Origin: Puniceibacterium sediminis
GTDB taxonomy: Bacteria > Pseudomonadota > Alphaproteobacteria > Rhodobacterales > Rhodobacteraceae
Length of the DNA stretch: 64,000 bases
Assembly (NCBI RefSeq): GCF_900188035.1
Contig: NZ_FZNN01000012.1
Location: 62,001-126,000 of the forward strand
Reading direction: 5' to 3'
A model generated the notes under the pieces. The model had not been told where the DNA came from, did no database searches, and was given only the letters and a program-made list of their open reading frames with translations. Positions 27,137 through 35,280 of the stretch are shown piece by piece. The translations under genes were made by a program, and so were the position numbers. How positions within the stretch are numbered: position 1 is the stretch's first letter; each line of letters opens with the position of its first letter.

Positions 27137-27781
27137 TCAGATCGCCGGACGGGTCAGGACGCCATAGCGCGCATAGTCCCGGTAGAGCGGGCGAAATGTC
27201 AGCGCCATCCCCTGCTCCTGCGCAATATCCTGCATACGCTCCAGCAGATCGCGGCGTGGCGTGACATGGAAGCGCGACAGCCAGTGGTGCAGGCCCCGGC
27301 GGAACCAGCGCGGCAGTTTGTCCTGATCCCCGAAATCAACCACATGCAGTTCCCCGCCCGGGCGCAGTTGCTGCGCCGCGTGACGCAGGGCGCGGCCCCA
27401 GTCTGGGATCATCGACAGGCTGTAGGACATCACCACACGGTCAAACCCGCCTGCCCCGAACAGCGCATCCCCGTCAAAATCACAGGCATCGGCCCGGGCC
27501 AGAACCGCCTGCCCGCCCAGTTTGGAATGGGCCGAGCGCAGCATTTCGTGGGAGATATCAAGGCCGAACAGCGCACAGCCGGGATAGTGCCGCGCGATCC
27601 GTTCCAGATTGCGCCCGGTCCCGCAGGCGATTTCAAGCACGCGCGCGCCCGACGGTGGTGCCAGATCTGCCACCAGCCGGTCCCGGCCCAAAAGGTAGTA
27701 TCGCCGCGTGATGTCATAGAACAGCCGCTGATAGCGGTAAGTGCTGTCCATCAGCGCCGCATGAGCGCGGGTGTCGGTCAT
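27137..27781 (-). CDS. btaB: Betaine-lipid N-methyltransferase BtaB-like
   Basis: A 214-residue SAM-dependent methyltransferase. Motif I is VLEIACGTGRNLERIA, followed by LFGLDISHEMLRSA, ADACDFDGDALFG and VVMSYSLSMIPDWG. It directly follows btaA with a 5-bp gap. In Rhodobacter sphaeroides, BtaA forms diacylglyceryl-homoserine and BtaB methylates it three times to give the betaine lipid DGTS. Assignment rests on the methyltransferase motifs and, above all, on the btaA neighbour. Confidence 0.88.
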   Translation of the reverse strand: MTDTRAHAALMDSTYRYQRLFYDITRRYYLLGRDRLVADLAPPSGARVLEIACGTGRNLERIARHYPGCALFGLDISHEMLRSAHSKLGGQAVLARADACDFDGDALFGAGGFDRVVMSYSLSMIPDWGRALRHAAQQLRPGGELHVVDFGDQDKLPRWFRRGLHHWLSRFHVTPRRDLLERMQDIAQEQGMALTFRPLYRDYARYGVLTRPAI

Positions 27782-27786
27782 CTGCG

Positions 27787-29019
27787 CTATCCCTGAAACC
27801 GGTAGAGGTGGAAGCCGCCATAGATCGCCGAGCGGTCATTCACGAACCCGGTCTGCGAGGCCTTGGCGTCATAGGCCCAGCGGTCCAGCAGCGCGGGCGA
27901 CAGCCGGCCCGGCAGGATATCGTCGGCCCCGCCGGTGCGAAAGATCACCCGTGCACCGGGGCGTGCGGTGCGGCTGATCTGTTGCCAAAGCGCGTTCAGC
28001 TGGGCGTCGTTCATCCAGTCCTGCGCATCCAGCAGCACGTAGGCATCCAGCGATCCGGCGTTTCGTTCACCCAGCAGGTCGGTCATCGAGCGGTTCAGCA
28101 CGGCGACATTGGCAGCACCCGCCCGGATGGCGGCAAAGTTCTGCGGTTCAAGATAGGGCGGCAGAGATCCGGGACCTATGGGCGCATATTTGCGGCCAAA
28201 GGCCTGCCAGGCAAAGTAATTTTCGGCAATCGGGAAATCGCAGGCCAGTTTGCGCACACGTTCCTTGAGCACCGGCAGCACCGCGCCGCCGCCATCAGCG
28301 GCCAGCTTGTCATATTGCGCGGGCGGAATCCCGAGACCAAAGAGCGAGGCACGCCGCCGCGCCATCCAGCGCACGGGGCGTGAATCAAGCACCGGCAGGA
28401 TGCGGTCCTCATAGAACTGCTTCTGCTCATCAAGGCTCTGAGCGTTCAGCAGCGGCGCATATGTCAGCCCGCCCAAGCGCGAAACGACATGCAGCGTGCC
28501 GATGAAACGGCCCAGCAGGCCGAAGCGGTGGAACCCGCGTGCAAACAGGGTGATGCGGCGGCGGCCCATGGACCGCCCCTCCCAATAGGCGCGGCTGTCG
28601 GCGTCCAGATGCGGCGCGATCAGCAGGTCATAGACGCCGACGTTTGCAGCGCTGTCCGCGCCACCGAAGAAGGCCAGGAAATCCGCCTGGGTGAGGTGCT
28701 GCGCCGCCGTGACCTTGAGCCTGCCCAGCGCCACATGCGCGGGTGACAGATCGACCGCCGTGACCGAACCGGGCCGCGCCGTAAGATAGGACATGGCGTT
28801 GCATCCACCCGAGGCGATGCAGAACAGGTGTTCGCCTGGCCGCAGGTTCAGCGCGGCCATGTCGACCACGGGATCCTCCCATATCTGGGGATAGACCAGC
28901 CCGTGAAACAGGCGGGAAAACAGACGTTCCAGCAGGCCCGTGCGGTTCAACGCGCTGTTCTGGTGCACGGCGGCACCAAGCTGGCGGGGGATGTCGGGGG
29001 TATGGATCATGTTATTCAC
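27787..29019 (-). CDS. btaA: Diacylglycerol 3-amino-3-carboxypropyltransferase BtaA (DUF3419)
   Basis: A 410-residue DUF3419-family protein. It transfers the aminocarboxypropyl group of SAM to diacylglycerol, the first step of DGTS synthesis. Family features include FHGLVYPQIWEDPVVDM near residue 40, the SAM-site segment LFCIASGGCNAMSYL near residue 85, VTAVDLSPAHVALGRLK, and a C-terminal region with NAGSLDAYVLLDAQDWM and RPGARVIFRTGG. Its start overlaps the stop of the upstream phosphoesterase by 4 bases, placing all three genes in one operon. Confidence 0.93.
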   Translation of the reverse strand: MNNMIHTPDIPRQLGAAVHQNSALNRTGLLERLFSRLFHGLVYPQIWEDPVVDMAALNLRPGEHLFCIASGGCNAMSYLTARPGSVTAVDLSPAHVALGRLKVTAAQHLTQADFLAFFGGADSAANVGVYDLLIAPHLDADSRAYWEGRSMGRRRITLFARGFHRFGLLGRFIGTLHVVSRLGGLTYAPLLNAQSLDEQKQFYEDRILPVLDSRPVRWMARRRASLFGLGIPPAQYDKLAADGGGAVLPVLKERVRKLACDFPIAENYFAWQAFGRKYAPIGPGSLPPYLEPQNFAAIRAGAANVAVLNRSMTDLLGERNAGSLDAYVLLDAQDWMNDAQLNALWQQISRTARPGARVIFRTGGADDILPGRLSPALLDRWAYDAKASQTGFVNDRSAIYGGFHLYRFQG

Positions 29020-29849
29020 GCCACTTCCTTGTGCTTTGATCTGCCCGCTGGCTGTTTCGGTCTGCTTGCCGCGCCGCGCCGCGCGGTCGGTGCCTGGCGC
29101 GCGCGCATTTCGGCGGCCCAGTCGATCAGATGCAGGGTACCGTCCATGGATTCGACCACGGCCGTGCAGCTTTCGACCCAGTCGCCGGTATTGATGTAGT
29201 CGAGCCCGTCGATCTGCCGGATGCAGGCGCTGTGGATATGGCCGCAGACGATACCGTCGAACCCCTTGCGGCGCGCCTCATCGGCCAGCACCGCCTCGTA
29301 TTCACTGATGAAGCTCACGGCCTGCTTGACCTGCTGCTTGGCCCAGTTGGACAGCGACCAATACTGCCCGCCCCAGAGCCGCCTGCCCCGGTTCAGCCAG
29401 GTGTTCAGCCAGAGCGCGAATTCATAGGCCCGGTCGCCCAGATGGGCGAGCCATTTGGCATTGACCACAATCGAATCGAACTGGTCGCCATGGGTAATCA
29501 GCAGACGGCGCCCATCGGCGGTGACGTGGGGTGCGGTATCCATCACCTCGACCCCGCCGAAATGGGTGCCAAAGTAGTTGCGCAACACCTCGTCATGGTT
29601 GCCGGGGATATAGCAGATCCTGACCCCGTCATGGGCGCGCGCCAGCAGGTCCTGCACCACGTCGTCATGGGCCTGCGGCCAGAACCAGCCGCGCCGCAGC
29701 CGCCATGCATCGACGACGTCGCCGATCAGGTAGATCGTATCGGCCCGGTTGTGCGACAGGAAGTCCAGCAGCATGCCCGCCTGGCACCCCGATGTACCAA
29801 GGTGAACGTCGGAAAGGAATATTGTCCGGTGCTGCACAGATCCGTCCAC
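29016..29849 (-). CDS. plcP: Metallophosphoesterase, probable phospholipase C PlcP
   Basis: A 277-residue calcineurin-fold phosphoesterase. Metal-binding motifs are in order: LSDVHLG (residues 12-18), IGDVVDAW, IPGNHDE, ITHGDQFDS and VCGHIHSA. The C-terminal 30 residues are basic and probably disordered. In Sinorhizobium and marine Roseobacters, PlcP of this family removes phospholipid head groups during phosphate starvation, yielding diacylglycerol. As the first gene before btaA-btaB it would feed them directly. Sequence alone also fits LpxH-like hydrolases; context decides. Two CTGTC-type half-sites lie upstream, but no canonical pho box. Confidence 0.82.
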   Translation of the reverse strand: MDGSVQHRTIFLSDVHLGTSGCQAGMLLDFLSHNRADTIYLIGDVVDAWRLRRGWFWPQAHDDVVQDLLARAHDGVRICYIPGNHDEVLRNYFGTHFGGVEVMDTAPHVTADGRRLLITHGDQFDSIVVNAKWLAHLGDRAYEFALWLNTWLNRGRRLWGGQYWSLSNWAKQQVKQAVSFISEYEAVLADEARRKGFDGIVCGHIHSACIRQIDGLDYINTGDWVESCTAVVESMDGTLHLIDWAAEMRARQAPTARRGAASRPKQPAGRSKHKEVA

Positions 29850-30237
29850 GCTTTTGCCCTCTTGCCTGAGGTCTTAGCGGGCGCAGGACTCGGAATTGTG
29901 ACAGGTGTGCATTTCAGGACAGGGCGAGCCGAGCCGGGGGCCCGTGCGCATGTCTGGATTGGGGCCTGCCTGACCGGGATCGGGCGGCGATCATCTTTCT
30001 CTAGCGTGCGGATTACACGGACTTTTCACTGACACGGATGGGCCGGGGCCAAAGCATTTTCTTAGATAAGAAAATGCAGCGGAAAATTATGAATTTTCCG
30101 GACAAAATTCTTGGAAAGAATTTTTCGCCGCGCCCGGTTCCGACGTTCGGCGCGCTTTACTCGGGCGCGCGGTGGTTTTAGCCTGCAACTGGTTTAACGC
30201 TAAACCATCTGACACACCCCGGGGGAGGAACCTGCGC
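29850..30237. other. 388-bp divergent region between plcP and pdhA
   Basis: No gene was found. Near plcP are GTGACAG (29898-29904) and AGGACAG (29916-29922), which read CTGTCAC and CTGTCCT on the plcP strand, but they are 18 bp apart and not the 11 bp of a standard PhoB box. The right half holds three consecutive hairpins (30054-30124), annotated separately. GGGGGAGGAA just before 30238 is the pdhA ribosome binding site. Confidence 0.5.
30054..30124. repeat. Three back-to-back AT-rich palindromes upstream of pdhA
   Basis: Palindrome 1: GCATTTTCTTA (30054-30064) and TAAGAAAATGC (30067-30077), loop GA. Palindrome 2: CGGAAAATT (30080-30088) and AATTTTCCG (30092-30100), loop ATG. Palindrome 3: AAAATTCTT (30104-30112) and AAGAATTTT (30116-30124), loop GGA. 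All arms are perfect and contain TTTTC/GAAAA cores. They sit in an otherwise GC-rich intergenic region, 114 bp before the pdhA start. They may be an extragenic palindromic repeat or a structured mRNA leader. Confidence 0.85.
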
Positions 30238-31239
30238 ATGGCGGTCCGCAAAAGCACCACGCCAACAGATGTCCCGGCCAAGGTCCTGACTGCCTATTAC
30301 CGCGACATGCTGATGATCCGGCGGTTCGAAGAGAAGGCTGGCCAGCTCTATGGCATGGGTCTGGTTGGCGGCTTCTGTCATCTCTACATCGGACAGGAGG
30401 CGGTCGTCGTCGGGCTTGAGGCCACAGCCAAGGAGGGTGACAAGCGCATAACCTCCTATCGCGATCACGGGCATATGCTGGCCTGCGGGATGGATCCGAA
30501 CAGGGTGATGGCCGAACTGACGGGACGCGCGGGCGGCTATTCGGGTGGCAAGGGCGGCTCGATGCACATGTTCTCAAAGGACAAGCATTTCTACGGCGGC
30601 CACGGCATCGTCGGCGCGCAGGTGCCGATCGGCGCGGGGCTGGCCTTTGCGGACAAATACAAGGGCAACGATAACGTCACATTCGCCTATTTCGGCGATG
30701 GCGCGGCCAATCGGGGCCAGGTCTATGAGACCTACAACATGGCCAACCTCTGGGACCTGCCGGTGATCTTCGTGATCGAGAACAACCAGTATGCCATGGG
30801 CACCAGTGTCAGTCGCTCCGCCCATGCGCCCTCGCTCTGGGAACGGGGTGCCGCCTATGGCATCAAGGGAGAAGAGGTGGACGGCATGGATGTGCTGGCG
30901 GTCAAGGCCGCCGGGGACAAGGCGGTCGCCCACTGCCGGGCTGGCAAGGGGCCCTATATCCTTGAGGTCAAGACCTACCGCTATCGCGGCCATTCGATGT
31001 CCGATCCGGCCAAGTACCGCACCCGCGAAGAGGTCCAGAAGATGCGCAGCGAACGTGACCCCATCGATCATGTGCGCGACCTGCTGCTGGGCGGAAAACA
31101 CGCCAGCGAAGAGGACCTCAAGGCCATCGACAAGGAAATCAAGGGCATCGTCAACGCCAGCGCCGAATTCGCCCGTGAAAGCCCCGAGCCGGATGCAGCC
31201 GCGCTCTGGACCGATATCACCGCCGAAGCACAGGCCTGA
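30238..31239 (+). CDS. pdhA: Pyruvate dehydrogenase E1 component, alpha subunit
   Basis: With PdhB it decarboxylates pyruvate using thiamine diphosphate. It has 333 residues. The TPP-binding motif is [27 protein letters not shown] in two parts (GDGAANRG ... NN-type end near [15 protein letters not shown]). The phosphorylation-loop equivalent [15 protein letters not shown] is present. Start at 30238 is supported by GGGGGAGGAA; the frame is open 66 bases further upstream, but those codons have no family counterpart. It is followed by pdhB after 10 bp. Confidence 0.96.
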   Translation: MAVRKSTTPTDVPAKVLTAYYRDMLMIRRFEEKAGQLYGMGLVGGFCHLYIGQEAVVVGLEATAKEGDKRITSYRDHGHMLACGMDPNRVMAELTGRAGGYSGGKGGSMHMFSKDKHFYGGHGIVGAQVPIGAGLAFADKYKGNDNVTFAYFGDGAANRGQVYETYNMANLWDLPVIFVIENNQYAMGTSVSRSAHAPSLWERGAAYGIKGEEVDGMDVLAVKAAGDKAVAHCRAGKGPYILEVKTYRYRGHSMSDPAKYRTREEVQKMRSERDPIDHVRDLLLGGKHASEEDLKAIDKEIKGIVNASAEFARESPEPDAAALWTDITAEAQA

Positions 31240-31249
31240 GGAGAGCGCG

Positions 31250-32608
31250 ATGCCTACAGAGATCCTCATGCCCGCCCTGTCCCCGACGATGGAAGAAGGC
31301 ACGCTGGCCAAATGGCTGGTCAAGGAAGGCGATGCCGTCACCTCTGGTGACATCCTGGCCGAGATCGAGACGGACAAGGCGACGATGGAATTCGAAGCCG
31401 TGGATGACGGTGTGATGGGCACGATCCTGATCCCCGAGGGGACCACCGGGATCAAGGTCAACACCCCTATCGCGGTGCTCAAATCCGGCAGCGACGACAG
31501 CGCGAAACCTGGCGGCCGGGCGCCGGCGACCGCCAAGGTCGCCGCGGCTGCCGAGGCGGCCCTGAAAGGGGCCCCCGAGAAGGCCGCCCCCCCGGCCCTT
31601 CAGCCCGACTGGCCCGAAGGCACCAGGGTCAAGAGCCAGACCGTCCGCGAGGCCCTGCGCGATGCCATGGCCGAAGAGATGCGCCGCGACGACACGGTTT
31701 TCCTGATGGGCGAAGAGGTCGGTGAATATCAGGGCGCCTACAAGATCAGCCAGAACCTGCTCGAGGAATTCGGCTCCAAACGCGTGATCGACACGCCGAT
31801 CACCGAACACGGGTTTGCTGGTATCGCGGTCGGCGCGGCCTTTGGCGGTTTGCGCCCCATCGTCGAATTCATGACCTTCAACTTTGCCATGCAGGCGATG
31901 GACCAGATCATCAACTCTGCGGCCAAGACGCTGTACATGTCCGGTGGCCAGATGGGGGCGCCCATGGTGTTTCGCGGACCCAACGGTGCCGCGGCCCGCG
32001 TCGGTGCCCAGCACAGTCAGGATTACGCCGCCTGGTATGCGCATATTCCGGGGCTGAAGGTGGCGATGCCCTATTCCGCATCCGACGCCAAGGGGCTGCT
32101 CAAATCCGCGATCCGTGATCCGAACCCGGTGATCTTTCTGGAGAACGAAAACCTGTACGGCCGTGCCTTTGATGTGCCGGTGATGGATGATTTTACCGTC
32201 CCCTTTGGCAAGGCGCGGATCTGGCGCGAAGGGTCGGACGTGACTCTGGTGAGTTTCGGCATCGGCATGAGTTATGCCCTGGAGGCCGCTGAAACCCTCG
32301 CACAGGATGGTATCAGCGCCGAGGTGATCGACCTGCGCACCCTGCGCCCGATGGACCTGCCCACGGTGATCAGATCGGTGCAAAAGACCAACCGCCTGGT
32401 CACCGTCGAAGAGGGCTGGCCGCAGGGGTCCATCGGCAGCTACATCGCCTCCGAGGTGATGCAGCAGGCGTTCGACTATCTTGATGCGCCGGTCATCACC
32501 TGCACCGGCAAGGACGTGCCGATGCCCTATGCGGCCAATCTGGAAAAGCTGGCGCTGCTCAGCGCGGATGAGGTGGTCGCTGCCGCGAAAAAGGTCTGTT
32601 ACCGATGA
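31250..32608 (+). CDS. pdhB: Pyruvate dehydrogenase E1 component, beta subunit with N-terminal lipoyl domain
   Basis: A 452-residue protein. Residues 1-80 form a lipoyl domain ([13 protein letters not shown], lipoyl-Lys43), a fusion characteristic of alphaproteobacterial PdhB. A Pro/Ala-rich linker (about 80-125) joins it to the transketolase-type beta subunit, with [49 protein letters not shown] and the C-terminal [18 protein letters not shown]. The start at 31250 is fixed by the lipoyl domain and by GAGGAGAGCG before it. Overlaps the next small gene by 4 bases. Confidence 0.96.
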   Translation: MPTEILMPALSPTMEEGTLAKWLVKEGDAVTSGDILAEIETDKATMEFEAVDDGVMGTILIPEGTTGIKVNTPIAVLKSGSDDSAKPGGRAPATAKVAAAAEAALKGAPEKAAPPALQPDWPEGTRVKSQTVREALRDAMAEEMRRDDTVFLMGEEVGEYQGAYKISQNLLEEFGSKRVIDTPITEHGFAGIAVGAAFGGLRPIVEFMTFNFAMQAMDQIINSAAKTLYMSGGQMGAPMVFRGPNGAAARVGAQHSQDYAAWYAHIPGLKVAMPYSASDAKGLLKSAIRDPNPVIFLENENLYGRAFDVPVMDDFTVPFGKARIWREGSDVTLVSFGIGMSYALEAAETLAQDGISAEVIDLRTLRPMDLPTVIRSVQKTNRLVTVEEGWPQGSIGSYIASEVMQQAFDYLDAPVITCTGKDVPMPYAANLEKLALLSADEVVAAAKKVCYR

Positions 32609-32877
32609 CTGGGGTCGAGGTTCTGGGCCGGGACGTGGCGAGCGAGGCCTACCGGGTGCGCGTCGACATGGCCCCGGGCGGTGTCACGGCGCAGGTGCCC
32701 GAGGTGCTGATGGAGGGCCTGCGCCCCGGTGACCGGCCCACGCATCAGGAAGCCTATGAATGGATCGCCCGCCATGGTCGCCAGATACAGGCAGCCATTA
32801 CAGCGTTGCGTGCGGGCCGCACGCCGCGCCTGCCGATGGATCTGATCACGCTGGAGGCGTTCACCGATGCCCGTTGA
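32605..32877 (+). CDS. Unknown 90-residue protein embedded between pdhB and pdhC
   Basis: A small acidic-to-neutral protein with no family I can name securely. It begins [20 protein letters not shown] and has a beta-rich first half. The second half is helical, with [22 protein letters not shown], and ends [18 protein letters not shown]1488-like fold is a remote possibility. Its start overlaps the pdhB stop (ATGA), and its last 11 bases overlap the pdhC start, so it is translated as part of the complex operon. That placement suggests a PDH-associated role, which is inference. Confidence 0.75.
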   Translation: MTGVEVLGRDVASEAYRVRVDMAPGGVTAQVPEVLMEGLRPGDRPTHQEAYEWIARHGRQIQAAITALRAGRTPRLPMDLITLEAFTDAR

Positions 32878-34150
32878 AATCCTGATGCCGACCCTGTCCC
32901 CGACGATGGAGGAAGGCACCCTTGCCAAGTGGCTGGTGAAGGAGGGCGATAGGGTGACGTCTGGCGACGTGATCGCCGAGATCGAGACCGACAAGGCGAC
33001 GATGGAATTTGAGGCTGTGGATGAGGGCATCCTGGGCGCGCTGCTGGTGAGCGAGGGCACATCGGGCATCAAGGTCAACACCCCCATCGCCACCCTTTTG
33101 CAGGAAGGCGAAAGCGCCGCGCAGCCCCCTGTTGCCAAAAAGCCCGTGCCGGAAGCGCCACCCGCCGCAGCCGTTGCGCAGGCCCAGACCGAGGCACCAG
33201 TGCCCCGTGCCGAAGGCGAGCGGATCCTGGCATCCCCCCTCGCCCGCCGCATTGCTGCGAAACGCGGGATTGACCTTGGGCAGATCACCGGCAGCGGGCC
33301 AAGCGGCCGCATCGTTCGGGCCGATGTGACCGGTGCAGAGGCGACGGAGCGGCCAAACACGACAACACCAGAGGAAGAGGCCCGCGTTGCCATGCCCATG
33401 CCCCCACCCGCGCCGACGGGCGCGAGTTTTGACAGCGTCGCGAGGCTTTACGTCGACCGCGCCTATACCGAGGTCACGCTCGACGGGATGCGCAAGGTGA
33501 TCGCCGCCCGCCTGACCGAGGCCAAGCAGACCATCCCGCATTTCTATCTGCGCCGGAGCATCCGTCTGGACGCGCTGCTGGACCTGCGCAAAGAGATAAA
33601 TACTCAGCTTGCCGCCCGTGGCATCAAGCTGTCGGTGAATGACTTCATCATCAAGGCCTGCGCGCTGGCGCTGCAACAGGCGCCTGCCGCCAATGCCGTC
33701 TGGGCCGGTGATCGCATCCTGCAGCTGGAGCCGTCGGATGTGGCCGTCGCCGTCGCGGTCAGGGGCGGCCTGTTCACCCCTGTGCTACGCGATGCGAATA
33801 CCAAGAGCCTCTCGACCCTCTCGGCCGAGATGAAGGACCTCGCCTCTCGTGCGCGCGACCGAAAGCTTGCGCCGCACGAATATCAGGGCGGCAGCTTTGC
33901 GATCTCAAACCTTGGCATGTACGGGATTGAAAGTTTCGACGCGGTGATCAATCCGCCCCATGGCGCAATCCTCGCCGTGGGCGCGGGCATCCGCAAGCCG
34001 GTGGTGTCAGTCGCAGGCGAGATCGAGGTGGCCACTGTCATGTCTGTCACGCTCAGCGTTGATCACCGGGTCATCGACGGCGCGCTTGGTGCCCAGCTGC
34101 TCAAGGCGATCGTGCGGAATCTGGAACACCCGGTCACGATGCTGGTCTGA
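32867..34150 (+). CDS. pdhC: Dihydrolipoamide acetyltransferase (PDH E2)
   Basis: The acetyl-transfer core of pyruvate dehydrogenase, 427 residues. One lipoyl domain (residues 1-80, Lys43 in [11 protein letters not shown]) is nearly identical to that of PdhB. A Pro/Ala linker follows, then a peripheral-subunit-binding domain ([21 protein letters not shown], near residues 122-145), a second linker and the catalytic domain ending with the active-site [14 protein letters not shown]. No dihydrolipoamide dehydrogenase (lpd) gene follows, so E3 is encoded elsewhere. Confidence 0.96.
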   Translation: MPVEILMPTLSPTMEEGTLAKWLVKEGDRVTSGDVIAEIETDKATMEFEAVDEGILGALLVSEGTSGIKVNTPIATLLQEGESAAQPPVAKKPVPEAPPAAAVAQAQTEAPVPRAEGERILASPLARRIAAKRGIDLGQITGSGPSGRIVRADVTGAEATERPNTTTPEEEARVAMPMPPPAPTGASFDSVARLYVDRAYTEVTLDGMRKVIAARLTEAKQTIPHFYLRRSIRLDALLDLRKEINTQLAARGIKLSVNDFIIKACALALQQAPAANAVWAGDRILQLEPSDVAVAVAVRGGLFTPVLRDANTKSLSTLSAEMKDLASRARDRKLAPHEYQGGSFAISNLGMYGIESFDAVINPPHGAILAVGAGIRKPVVSVAGEIEVATVMSVTLSVDHRVIDGALGAQLLKAIVRNLEHPVTMLV

Positions 34151-34190
34151 GGCCTGCACTTCATCTGCCGATAAATATTCTGGGGTGAAT

Positions 34191-34268
34191 GGGGGTCCTT
34201 CCCTGCAGGACCCCCAAAGGGGCAAAGCCCCTGAATCTGAGCATAAAGCGCGCCCCCAAAGGGGGCGC
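34191..34268. terminator. Run of three G/C hairpins between pdhC and cysE
   Basis: Hairpin 1: GGGGGTCCT (34191-34199) and AGGACCCCC (34207-34215). Hairpin 2: GGGGC-AAA-GCCCC (34219-34231). Hairpin 3: GCGCCCCC (34250-34257), AAA, GGGGGCGC (34261-34268). They lie between convergent pdhC and cysE and could end both transcripts. There are no long T-tracts, so this may also be a mobile or repeated intergenic element. Confidence 0.55.
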
Positions 34269-34294
34269 TCCGCTGGATCAAACCAGTTGGGCGG

Positions 34295-35104
34295 TCAGGT
34301 TTCGCTGTGCAGGATCTGGTCCATGCTGACCGAAGGCTGCGCGCAGCCCGCTTCGCCCACGATCCGGGCAGGCACACCTGCGACGGTTTTGCAGGGCGGG
34401 ACTTCTTCGAGCACGACAGAACCGGCCGCGATGCGCGAGCAGTTGCCGACCTTGATATTGCCCAGCACCTTGGCACCCGCACCGATCAGGACGCCATTGC
34501 CGATCTTGGGGTGGCGGTCCTCTTCTTCCTTGCCGGTGCCGCCCAGCGTGACCGAATGCAGCATCGACACATTGTCGCCCACCACGGCAGTTTCACCGAT
34601 GACGATGGAATGGGCGTGGTCGATCATGATGCCCCGGCCCAGACGGGCGGCGGGGTGAATGTCGACGCCGAAAACTTCGGAACAGCGCATCTGGAACAGA
34701 TAGGCCAGATCGCGACGACCCTCGCGCCAGAGCCAGTTGGCGACGCGGTAGGACTGGAGCGCCTGAAAGCCCTTGAAGAACAGCAGCGGCTGCAGGAACC
34801 GGTGGCAGGCCGGATCACGTTCATACACCGCAACGATATCGGCGCGTGCGGCCATGGCCAGTTCGGGATCGGATTGATAGGCCTCATCGCAGATTTCGCG
34901 CAGGATCTGTTCGGACATCTCGCCCGAAGCGAGCTTGAGCGAGGTGCGATAGGCCAGCGCCCGTTCGATCGTTGGGTGGTGCAGCACCGAATAGTGCACA
35001 AGCCCCCCGAGCAGCGGCTCTGCGGCCACGGCATCTTCGGCCTCGTGCATGATGCGGGCCCATACCGGATCGAGTGCGGCGATTTTTGCGCGTGTCTCAG
35101 CCAT
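34295..35104 (-). CDS. cysE: Serine O-acetyltransferase
   Basis: Makes O-acetylserine, the acceptor for sulfide in cysteine synthesis. It has 269 residues. The N-terminal helical domain (residues 1-140) is followed by a left-handed beta helix with catalytic residues in GVDIHPAARLGRGIMIDHAHS and GETAVVGDNVSMLHSVTLGG. The C-terminal tail ends SVSMDQILHSET, the region that in homologues mediates cysteine feedback and CysK binding. It lies 176 bp downstream of the GTA cluster's last gene, on the same strand. Confidence 0.95.
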   Translation of the reverse strand: MAETRAKIAALDPVWARIMHEAEDAVAAEPLLGGLVHYSVLHHPTIERALAYRTSLKLASGEMSEQILREICDEAYQSDPELAMAARADIVAVYERDPACHRFLQPLLFFKGFQALQSYRVANWLWREGRRDLAYLFQMRCSEVFGVDIHPAARLGRGIMIDHAHSIVIGETAVVGDNVSMLHSVTLGGTGKEEEDRHPKIGNGVLIGAGAKVLGNIKVGNCSRIAAGSVVLEEVPPCKTVAGVPARIVGEAGCAQPSVSMDQILHSET

Positions 35105-35280
35105 GGCGTCTCTCCTTTGACCCTCAGGTTATAGCAGATAGAGTCGCGACTGGAAAACGCAAAGGGGTGATAGGGATAATCAGCGCGCTGAATGGCCCGA
35201 ACCGCCAGCCCCGAGTGATGTCGCACATCCCCGGCGTGGCGCGTCGCGTCAATTTGCAAATCACCGCCAATGGCCCGGCT

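Noticed and set aside
29898-29922. Pho box upstream of plcP
   Set aside because: CTGTC half-sites are 18 bp apart, not 11, and neither has a good partner at the correct distance.
30791-31249. Upstream extension of the pdhB frame
   Set aside because: It overlaps pdhA in another frame and is Arg/Ser-rich nonsense; the lipoyl domain fixes the start at 31250.
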